From Reyranella sp. (GTDB lineage Bacteria; Pseudomonadota; Alphaproteobacteria; Reyranellales; Reyranellaceae): a DNA stretch of 5,765 nt. Made by a program: the position numbers and the translations under genes. The stretch's first letter is position 1. Each line of letters opens with the position of its first letter. The notes beneath the pieces are model-generated. The model worked only from the letters and a program-made list of their open reading frames with translations, was not told the origin of the DNA and searched no databases. The DNA lies in NCBI GenBank assembly GCA_004296815.1, contig SCVT01000208.1, forward strand, positions 1-5,765, given 5' to 3'. Below, piece after piece: positions 1-4,786 of the stretch.

Positions 1-1
1 G

Positions 2-691
2 GGCAATGCCGCCATCACCATCCTGCCCTCGATGCAGGCGCTGCCCTTCGATCCGCTGAAGGACCTGACCACGATCTCGACCTCGCTGGTCATGCCCTCG
101 GTGTTCGTGGTGAACAACGACCTGCCGGTGAAGTCGATCGCTGACCTGATCGCCTACGCCAAGGCCAATCCCGGCAAGCTCTCCTACGGCACGCCGGGTG
201 TCGGCACACCGCAGCACATCGCGGGCGAGCTGTTCTGCCACCTGGCCGGCATCAAGATGGAGCACATCCCCTATCGCGGCGCCAACCTGACCGACGTGAT
301 GAGCGGCGTGGTGCCCGTCGGCATCCAGAACGCCGGCGCCGGCATGCCGCTGGTGCGCGACGGCCGCGTGCGCGGCATCGCGGTCACCTCGTTGAAGCGC
401 GCCACGGCAGCGCCCGACCTGCCGACCTTGGCGGAGCAGGGCTTCCCGGGCTTCGAGGCGACCTCGTGGTTCGCGCTGCTGGGGCCGGCCAACCTGCCGA
501 AGCCCATCGTCGACAAGGTGCGGGCGGAGTCGCTCAAGGTGCTGGCCGACATCGAATACAAGAAGCGCTTCGAGGCGATGGGCCTCGACCTCGTAGGCTC
601 GACGCCCGAGGAGACACGCGCCGCTATTGCCGCCGACATCCCCAAATGGGCGAAGGTGATCAAGGACGCCGGCATCAAGACGGGGCAGTAG
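2..691 (+). CDS. Tripartite tricarboxylate transporter (Bug family) substrate-binding protein, 5' truncated
   Basis: The open frame runs from the window edge to the TAG at 689-691 and encodes 229 residues. Family members are about 320-330 residues with an N-terminal signal peptide, so roughly the first 95-100 residues lie upstream; the ATG at 32 is internal, not the start. Visible family hallmarks, in order, are FDPLKDLTTIS, a PVKSIADLIAYAKANPGKL segment, the glycine-rich YGTPGVGTPQHIAGELF, IPYRGANLTDVMSG, RGIAVTSLKRATAAPDLPTLAEQGFPGFE, and a tail ending WAKVIKDAGIK. Bug proteins are periplasmic and bind small carboxylates or related solutes for TTT-type uptake; the ligand cannot be read here. 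No TctA or TctB membrane gene follows, so it is orphaned on this side, as is common for the expanded Bug families of proteobacteria. The family assignment is firm; the substrate is unknown. Confidence 0.95.
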   Translation, partial: GNAAITILPSMQALPFDPLKDLTTISTSLVMPSVFVVNNDLPVKSIADLIAYAKANPGKLSYGTPGVGTPQHIAGELFCHLAGIKMEHIPYRGANLTDVMSGVVPVGIQNAGAGMPLVRDGRVRGIAVTSLKRATAAPDLPTLAEQGFPGFEATSWFALLGPANLPKPIVDKVRAESLKVLADIEYKKRFEAMGLDLVGSTPEETRAAIAADIPKWAKVIKDAGIKTGQ

Positions 692-698
692 CGCCCCG
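681..698 (+). terminator. GC-rich stem-loop spanning the stop codon of the Bug gene
   Basis: CGGGGC (681-686) and GCCCCG (693-698) form a perfect 6-bp stem with a 6-base loop that contains most of the stop codon region. No T-run follows directly; the nearest is CTTTT at 711-715. It may help end transcription or protect the 3' end together with the larger palindrome just downstream, but it is not a classic intrinsic terminator. Confidence 0.25.
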
Positions 699-703
699 AT
701 CGA

Positions 704-750
704 CCTCACCCTTTTAGACGCGCCCCTGCGGGGCGCTCCTCAGGGTGAGG
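704..750 (-). repeat. Intergenic palindromic element (REP-like, double stem)
   Basis: The outer arms CCTCACCCT (704-712) and AGGGTGAGG (742-750) are perfect 9-bp inverted repeats. They enclose a second perfect stem, GCGCCCC (720-726) and GGGGCGC (730-736), with a 3-base TGC loop. The 3' arm also folds on itself: CCTCA GGG TGAGG at 738-750. Read on the - strand the element begins CCTCACCCTGAGGAGCGC. I recall this consensus as a dispersed intergenic palindrome of Bradyrhizobium-like and other alphaproteobacterial genomes; that link is from memory and not checked. As RNA it would form a long hairpin after the Bug gene and could act as a terminator or 3' stabiliser, although only ACTTTGTTGT follows, not a proper T-run. 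No transposase is adjacent. Confidence 0.8.
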
Positions 751-792
751 ACTTTGTTGTAAGATGGGCGCGCTCCCAAAAGGGGATCGCGC

Positions 793-1152
793 ATGCCCGC
801 CAGATCCATCCTCATGGCCATCGCGCTCAGCGCCTGGCTCGTCATCGGTATCCTGGTCTTCATCACCGTGGCCTATGTCGGCTTCATCGGCGTGGGCGTC
901 GTGGGCCTGGTGCTGCTGTTCGTCTGCACGCTGGTCGAGCTCGACGCCGACCGGCCGGTCGGGACCGGCGGCGTCGTCACGCCGGGCTTCCTCGCGCGGC
1001 AGGTGGAGGTGGCGGCGGCGCAACGGCCGGAGGAGCGGGCCTCGTCGCTCGCGGAGCGGCTGCTGTCGCTGCAGTCCGTCCGCTTCTACAAGTATCTCGG
1101 CGCCGCGCTCGCCGTGTTCGGCATCGGCGGCTTCCTGCTCTTCCAGGTCTAG
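793..1152 (+). CDS. Small hypothetical membrane protein, three predicted helices
   Basis: The 119-residue protein belongs to no family I recognise. Residues 6-48 are almost continuously hydrophobic and fit two membrane helices joined by a tight turn near residues 28-32. A polar, charged stretch (49-99: acidic start ELDADRP, then Gly/Val-rich, then an Arg/Glu/Ala-rich probable helix) is followed by a third helix at 100-118 that ends at the C-terminus (LLFQV). The start is supported by AGGGGA at 781-786, six bases before the ATG. A possible -10 box TAAGAT lies at 760-765, but no good -35 is seen. The gene lies just after the palindromic element and converges on the next gene with a single base between stop codons. 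It looks like an inner-membrane protein of unknown role. The opposing frames here are shadows. Confidence 0.8.
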   Translation: MPARSILMAIALSAWLVIGILVFITVAYVGFIGVGVVGLVLLFVCTLVELDADRPVGTGGVVTPGFLARQVEVAAAQRPEERASSLAERLLSLQSVRFYKYLGAALAVFGIGGFLLFQV

Positions 1153-1153
1153 A

Positions 1154-1528
1154 TCAGTACTCGACCGTCTCCCGGCCGTCGGGATGGATGGTGATCTTCT
1201 TCGGCACGCCCTGCGGCCGGGTGGGCGTCGCGTCGCGCGTGGCGTCGACCCTCCACGAGCCGTCGGGCCGCGGCTCGACCTTGCGCACCGTGTAGCCCTG
1301 GCTCTGAACGCGATCGCGCGCCAGCGACTGGGTGTTGGGCTGCGGCGCGGGCGGTGCCATGACCGGCGCGGCCTGGGGCAACGGCGGCGGCGGCGCGGCG
1401 CCGGGCGACATGGTCTCGGGCATGCGGCCGGCATTGCCGATCGAGCCCGGCGCCATCTGGGCGAGGGCCGCGGCAGGCAGCGCGAGCATGAGAAGAGTTG
1501 CAAACAGGGGCGGGCGCATATTGAGCAT
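1154..1528 (-). CDS. Small secreted protein: signal peptide, Pro-rich linker, PepSY-like C-terminal domain
   Basis: The 124-residue product starts with a signal peptide: MRPP, a hydrophobic core at 8-22, and a probable signal peptidase I cut after ALA at residue 23. A mature linker rich in Pro, Ala, Gly and Met follows (24-66, with a PPPP run), then a compact domain at 69-124. That domain has the pattern RVQSQGYTVRKVEP, DGSW, KKITIHPDGR, which resembles PepSY/YpmB-type beta domains; this is a pattern call, not a database result. The start at 1528 is chosen because GGAG (1536-1539, within AAAGGAGTG on the - strand) lies 7 bases upstream; an in-frame Met at residue 4 is less well placed. It is divergent from the permease gene with only 46 bases between starts. 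The second small exported protein at 3488-3817 has the same layout. A periplasmic location is likely; the function is unknown. Confidence 0.82.
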   Translation of the reverse strand: MLNMRPPLFATLLMLALPAAALAQMAPGSIGNAGRMPETMSPGAAPPPPLPQAAPVMAPPAPQPNTQSLARDRVQSQGYTVRKVEPRPDGSWRVDATRDATPTRPQGVPKKITIHPDGRETVEY

Positions 1529-1540
1529 ATGGGCACTCCT

Positions 1541-1566
1541 TTCCGGTCTGCTAAGAGGGACCGGGG
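1541..1566. promoter_or_regulatory. Inverted repeat in the divergent gap, overlapping the permease ribosome-binding region
   Basis: CCGGTC (1543-1548) and GACCGG (1559-1564) are perfect 6-bp arms 10 bases apart, within the 46-base space between the divergent starts at 1528 and 1575. In the + strand RNA two further G-U pairs (1541-1542 with 1565-1566) could lengthen the stem. The right arm then covers most of the GGGGG tract (1563-1567) that is the best-spaced Shine-Dalgarno candidate for the permease. It could be an operator for either gene or an RNA hairpin that limits permease translation. A chance 6-bp dyad in GC-rich DNA is also possible. Confidence 0.3.
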
Positions 1567-1574
1567 GTAAAGGA

Positions 1575-3011
1575 ATGAACGCTTACGGCGCGGGCTCGCG
1601 CAAGCTGCTTTCGGAACTGGTGGCGCATGGCAGCGCCGCGGCGCTGCCCAAGGTGCTGGGACCGTTCAGCATCACCTGCATGGGGATCGGCGCGATCATC
1701 GGCGCCGGCATCTTCGTGCTGACCGGCACAGCGGCGGCGCTCTACGCGGGGCCGGCGGTGCTGGTGTCGTTCATACTCGCGGCCATCGCCTGCGCCTTCG
1801 TGGGCCTCTGCTACGCCGAGCTGGCGGCGCTGATCCCGGTGGCCGGCAGCACCTACACCTATACCTACGCGAGCCTGGGCCGGCTGGCGGCCTGGCTGGT
1901 CGGCTGGAACCTGGTGCTGGAATATTCGATCGGTTCGGCCGCGGTGGCGGTGGGCTGGTCGGGCTACTTCACCGGCGCGCTCGCGAGCATGGGCATCACC
2001 GTGCCGCCGCAGCTCGCGGCCTCGACGGGCACGCTCGTGAAGCTCGCCGACGGAACGACCGCCCGGGCGTTCGCCGACCTGCCGGCGGTCGGCATCGTGG
2101 CGCTGCTGACGTTGCTGCTGATCCTCGGCACGCGCGAGTCGGCGCGCACCAACAACATCATGGTCGCGGTGAAGCTCGTCGTCGTGCTGGCCTTCATCGC
2201 GTTCGGCGCCGGCCATGTCGTGACGGCGAACTGGCAGCCGTTCGTGCCGCCCAACAACGGCACGTTCGGCTCGTTCGGCTGGAGCGGCGTGCTGCACGGC
2301 GCATCGGTCGTGTTCTTCACCTATATCGGCTTCGACGCGGTCTCCAACTGCGCGCAGGAAGCCAAGCGCCCGCAGCGCGACATGCCGCTCGGCATCCTGG
2401 GCTCGCTCGCGATCTCGACGGTGCTCTACGTCGCCGTCGCCGCGGTCCTGGTGGGGATCGTGCCCTACCAGCAACTCAACGTGCCGGCGCCGATCGGCCT
2501 CGCCGTCGAGCGCATCGGGGTGCCCTGGCTTACCTTCCTGATCGAGGCCGGCGCGCTGTTCGGCATCACGACGGCGATCCTGGTGCTGCTCTACGGGCAG
2601 AGCCGCATCTTCGCGATCATGGCGCAGGACCGGCTGATGCCGCCGCTGTTCGCCAAGCTGCATCCCCGGCTTCAGACGCCGTGGGCCAGCCAGCTGATGA
2701 TCGGAGTCGTGGTGGCGGCCGTCGCCGCGGTCGTGCCGATCGCAACGCTCGGCGAGCTGGTGGGCGTGGGCACGCTGTTCGCGTTCATCATGGTGTGCGT
2801 GGCGGTGTGGCGGCTGCGCGCCCTCGAGCCGCACGCGCACCGGCCGTTCCGCGTGCCCCTGGTGCCCCTGGTGCCGGTGCTGGGCATCCTGTCGTGCATC
2901 GGCCTGATGATCGGCCTGTCGCCGCTCACCTGGACGCGTCTGGTCCTGTGGGTGGCGATCGGGGTCGCGATCTATTTCGCGTTCGGACGTGGGAAGGGGA
3001 GAGCACAATGA
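1575..3011 (+). CDS. APC-superfamily amino acid permease (cationic amino acid transporter-like)
   Basis: The 478-residue product matches the usual length of bacterial YhdG/YfnA-type permeases with about 12 membrane helices. Family signatures are helix 1 GIGAIIGAGIFVLTG (37-51), the helix 6 region FFTYIGFDAVSNCAQEAKRP (247-266) then QRDMPLGI, the loop YGQSRIFAIMAQDRLMPPLF (340-359) followed by HP and TPWAS, LGELVGVGTLFAF (392-404), and RPFRVPLVPLVPVLGIL (423-439). Such proteins sit in the inner membrane and carry amino acids by ion- or proton-coupled transport; the substrate is not readable. The frame stays open back to 1332, but that part would lie antisense to the secreted-protein gene and carries no signature, so the ATG at 1575 is taken, with GGGGG at 1563-1567 seven bases before it. 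Three 9-base tandem units (2853-2879) encode VPL VPL VPV. The stop overlaps the next start. Confidence 0.93.
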   Translation: MNAYGAGSRKLLSELVAHGSAAALPKVLGPFSITCMGIGAIIGAGIFVLTGTAAALYAGPAVLVSFILAAIACAFVGLCYAELAALIPVAGSTYTYTYASLGRLAAWLVGWNLVLEYSIGSAAVAVGWSGYFTGALASMGITVPPQLAASTGTLVKLADGTTARAFADLPAVGIVALLTLLLILGTRESARTNNIMVAVKLVVVLAFIAFGAGHVVTANWQPFVPPNNGTFGSFGWSGVLHGASVVFFTYIGFDAVSNCAQEAKRPQRDMPLGILGSLAISTVLYVAVAAVLVGIVPYQQLNVPAPIGLAVERIGVPWLTFLIEAGALFGITTAILVLLYGQSRIFAIMAQDRLMPPLFAKLHPRLQTPWASQLMIGVVVAAVAAVVPIATLGELVGVGTLFAFIMVCVAVWRLRALEPHAHRPFRVPLVPLVPVLGILSCIGLMIGLSPLTWTRLVLWVAIGVAIYFAFGRGKGRAQ

Positions 3012-3412
3012 CGAACACCGCACTGGCGCTGGTCCTGTTCATCGCCTGGACGCTCGCGCTACTCGTGCTGATGGAGGCGATCCGCTGCTGGCTGGTGCTC
3101 AGCAAGCAGGTGCCGGCCAACGGCTTCCGCCCCGACAACGACAATCTCGCGCCGTTCATGCAGCGGCTGGCGCGCGCCCATCTCAATTGCCTCGAGGGGC
3201 TGCCGGTGTTCGGCGGGTTGATGGTGGTGGCGCTGCTGCTGTCGAAGGGCGCGGTGACGGACGGGCTGGCGCTCTGGTTGGTGGCGGCACGCGTGGTGCA
3301 GTCGACGATCCACCTCGCCTCGCTCGGCGTCGTGGCGGTGAACGCCCGCTTCGCGGCCTTCGCCGTGCAGATCGCGATCGCGATCTATTGGGTGTGGAAG
3401 CTGCTGGCCTGA
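3008..3412 (+). CDS. MAPEG family membrane protein
   Basis: The 134-residue protein has four hydrophobic segments (about 4-30, 64-79, 85-110, 113-132) and the MAPEG signature R-L-A-R-A-H-x-N-x-x-E-x-x-P-x-F at 53-68 (Arg56, His58, Asn60, Glu63, Pro66, Phe68). A second conserved patch is A-A-R-x-x-Q with His102. MAPEG (membrane-associated proteins in eicosanoid and glutathione metabolism) includes microsomal glutathione transferases; bacterial members are mostly uncharacterised, so glutathione conjugation is possible but not shown. The length fits the family. Its ATG overlaps the permease TGA in ATGA (3008-3011), and GGAG at 2998-3001 lies six bases upstream, so the two genes are one operon and probably translationally coupled. 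The stop TGA ends at 3412. The 75-base gap that follows, between convergent genes, holds only weak 4-5 bp GC dyads and no clear terminator. Confidence 0.9.
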   Translation: MTNTALALVLFIAWTLALLVLMEAIRCWLVLSKQVPANGFRPDNDNLAPFMQRLARAHLNCLEGLPVFGGLMVVALLLSKGAVTDGLALWLVAARVVQSTIHLASLGVVAVNARFAAFAVQIAIAIYWVWKLLA

Positions 3413-3487
3413 GAGCCGGACACGGCGAACGGGACGCCCCACGAGGGCAGGGCGCCCCGCCCAACCGCAATCAGCAGAGTGTGGCTT

Positions 3488-3817
3488 CTACTGTTCGCGG
3501 ATGTTGCCCGCGGCGTCGATGGTCACGGCGACCTCGACGTTGTTTCTCATGGCCTTGCCGGTCCAGTTGCCGGCGGGATCGCGCGTCAGCGTGCGGACGC
3601 CGCTGTAGCCCCGCTCCTGCAGCTGGGCCTTCACGGCCGCTTCGGCCGCCGACGGGTTCTGGGAGTTGCCCGGCAGGTTGGTGTTGGGGTTGCTGGTCTG
3701 GCCCGGCATGGAATTCTGGTCGCGGCCCATCGGGGTGCTGGGCTGCATGGTCTGTGCGTGCGCGACGCCTGCAGCCAGGATCAGCGCAGCGGTGGTCGCC
3801 AGAAGGGTGGTTTTCAT
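3488..3817 (-). CDS. Small secreted protein: signal peptide, Asn/Pro-rich linker, PepSY-like C-terminal domain
   Basis: The 109-residue product has a clear signal peptide (MKTTLLATTAALILAAG, cut after AHA at residue 21). A low-complexity mature linker rich in Asn, Gln, Pro, Ser and Met follows (22-57), then a small domain at 58-109. The domain runs AVKAQLQERGYSGVRTL, DPAGNW, VAVTIDAAGNI and fits the same GY, G-x-W, TI-x-x-x-G pattern as the protein encoded at 1154-1528. The frame is open up to 3904, but the start at 3817 is chosen because GGAGG (3824-3828 on the - strand) lies six bases before it and because it begins directly with a signal peptide; the upstream extension would put 29 polar residues before it. 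It lies 127 bases downstream of the TPR gene on the same strand and probably has its own promoter (3919-3948). A periplasmic location is likely; the function is unknown. Confidence 0.83.
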   Translation of the reverse strand: MKTTLLATTAALILAAGVAHAQTMQPSTPMGRDQNSMPGQTSNPNTNLPGNSQNPSAAEAAVKAQLQERGYSGVRTLTRDPAGNWTGKAMRNNVEVAVTIDAAGNIREQ

Positions 3818-3918
3818 CGTCGTCCTCCGTTGTTGGTTCACGTTCGGGGGGCGGGCTGTGTGGGATGAACGCCACGGCGCGGAAAGCCGTTGCATGAAAA
3901 GCACGACGCGGAAATTCC

Positions 3919-3948
3919 ATTAAAACGTCATGAAGCGGGGCTTGTCAG
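3919..3948 (-). promoter_or_regulatory. Candidate sigma-70 type promoter for the small secreted protein gene
   Basis: On the - strand, CTGACA (3943-3948) matches the TTGACA consensus at 5 of 6 positions. After an 18-base spacer, TTTAAT (3919-3924) matches TATAAT at 5 of 6. Transcription would start near 3912, giving a leader of about 95 bases before the ATG at 3817. The -35 box overlaps the stop codon of the upstream TPR gene, so the secreted-protein gene need not depend on read-through from it. The call rests on consensus only. Confidence 0.42.
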
Positions 3949-3956
3949 AAGCCCGC
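3936..3956 (-). terminator. Stem-loop across the stop codon of the TPR gene
   Basis: On the - strand GGGCTT (3949-3954) pairs with AAGCCC (3938-3943) around the 5-base loop CTGAC, which carries most of the TGA stop. Two more G-C pairs (3955-3956 with 3936-3937 region) are possible with a one-base bulge. The nearest T-run (GTTTTAA) is about ten bases downstream, so it is at best a weak terminator. It shares bases with the candidate -35 box of the next gene. Confidence 0.3.
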
Positions 3957-4679
3957 GACGCCACGCTTCCTGAAATCGTCGGCGACGGATTTCTGCAAGG
4001 CGCTGGCCGCCGTCATGTCGGCTTTCGCACCGATCGAGTCCCCCTTGCTCTGGCGGGCGATGCCGCGGCCGTAGAGCGCGACGGGCGACTTCGGGTTGGC
4101 GCGCAGCGCGCCGTCATAGTCGAGGAGGGCCGCGTCGGCGCGGCCGAGCTTCAGGTGGGCGAAGCCGCGCGCCTCCAGCGACTCAGCATCGCCCGGCAGC
4201 AAAGCGAGCGCGCGGTCGAGGTCGGCGACGGCCTGCTGGTACTGGCCGAGGTCGGTGCGGGCGAGCCCGCGATTGAAGAGCGCGCCGGCATAATCGGGAC
4301 GCAGCGCCAGCGCGCTGTCGAAATCCTCGACGGCGCGGTCGGGGTAACCCTTGCGTCGCCAGGCGCTGCCGCGATTGTTGAAGACGTCGGCGGAGGGGCG
4401 GAGTCGCAGCGCCTGGCCGTAGTCGGAGAGGGCGCGGTCGAGCAGGCCGCGGGAGGCGAAGGCGATGCCGCGATTGTAGAAGGCGGCGCCGGTGTCGCGA
4501 GGGTTCTCACGCGCCCATTGGATGACGGCGGTGCAGCCGCGGATGGTCTGGTCGTCAGTGGCCTGGCCGTAGCACCAGTCGCTGAGCTGGGCATAGCCCT
4601 GCGCCTTCGCCGCAGGTGCCCAAGTGAGCAAGGCGGCGAGCGCGACCATGACTACCGATGCGAGCTTCCCCAAGTGCAT
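3945..4679 (-). CDS. Exported tetratricopeptide repeat (TPR) protein
   Basis: The 244-residue product begins with a signal peptide (hydrophobic core about 6-20, WAPAAKA, cut after Ala26). A short segment with two cysteines follows (Cys36 and Cys49 in the WCYGQA and RGCTAVI contexts), which could form a disulfide in the periplasm. Five TPR units then fill the rest at about 63-96, 97-129, 130-163, 164-197 and 198-231. Each shows the N-R-G or A-R-G turn, a Gly at position 8-like sites, the A-x-x-D-(Y/F/L) helix and a closing P. TPRs are protein-protein binding scaffolds, so an envelope scaffold role is inferred; no enzyme motif is visible. The frame is open to 4799, but the start at 4679 is chosen for the signal peptide and for GGGGGA (4685-4690) five bases upstream. 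It is divergent from the binding-protein gene at 4787. Confidence 0.88.
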   Translation of the reverse strand: MHLGKLASVVMVALAALLTWAPAAKAQGYAQLSDWCYGQATDDQTIRGCTAVIQWARENPRDTGAAFYNRGIAFASRGLLDRALSDYGQALRLRPSADVFNNRGSAWRRKGYPDRAVEDFDSALALRPDYAGALFNRGLARTDLGQYQQAVADLDRALALLPGDAESLEARGFAHLKLGRADAALLDYDGALRANPKSPVALYGRGIARQSKGDSIGAKADMTAASALQKSVADDFRKRGVAGF

Positions 4680-4716
4680 CGTCTTCCCCCGCGTGCAGTG
4701 TAGCCGGGGATCGGGG

Positions 4717-4747
4717 TTGACGCACGGCCGTTCAGTGGCACTGATAT
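4717..4747 (+). promoter_or_regulatory. Candidate promoter for the NMT1-type binding protein gene
   Basis: TTGACG (4717-4722) is a good -35 box. CTGATA (18-base spacer) or TGATAT (19-base spacer) at 4741-4747 are weaker -10 candidates. The start codon at 4787 would follow a leader of about 30-35 bases. The spacer contains an 8-base perfect palindrome, ACGGCCGT (4724-4731), a possible but unproven operator. The opposite strand has only a lone TACACT (4697-4702) as a -10 candidate for the TPR gene. Confidence 0.35.
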
Positions 4748-4786
4748 TGCTTCTTGCTGGTCGGGTTAACGGGAAAGGGGCGCTCC

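Noticed and set aside
706..1536. A 276-residue - strand frame and an 807-base + strand frame over the same stretch
   Set aside because: Both give Arg/Pro/Ser-rich low-complexity products; the hydrophobic 119-residue protein and the signal-peptide protein have ribosome-binding sites and sensible composition.
1332..1574. N-terminal extension of the permease frame
   Set aside because: It lies antisense to the secreted-protein gene, has no permease signature, and the family N-terminus fits the ATG at 1575.
2853..2879. Three 9-base tandem units in the permease gene
   Set aside because: They encode the VPLVPLVP stretch that is usual in this permease family, so they are conserved protein sequence and not a separate repeat element.
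1551..3023. A 490-residue open frame on the - strand across the permease gene
   Set aside because: It is an antisense shadow of GC-rich codons: the product is a low-complexity run of Arg, His, Asp and Gln with no domain, while the + strand has full permease signatures.
3413..3487. A bidirectional terminator between the convergent MAPEG and secreted-protein genes
   Set aside because: Only 4-5 bp GC dyads (for example CGCCC 3435-3439 with GGGCG 3450-3454) and no T-run on either strand were found.
3818..3904. Upstream extension of the small secreted protein to an ATG at 3904
   Set aside because: It would bury the signal peptide behind 29 polar residues and ignore the well-placed GGAGG at 3824-3828.
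3930..4703. A 257-residue + strand frame opposite the TPR gene
   Set aside because: It is a mirror of the TPR repeats, with no signal peptide or domain of its own; the - strand frame shows clear TPR units.
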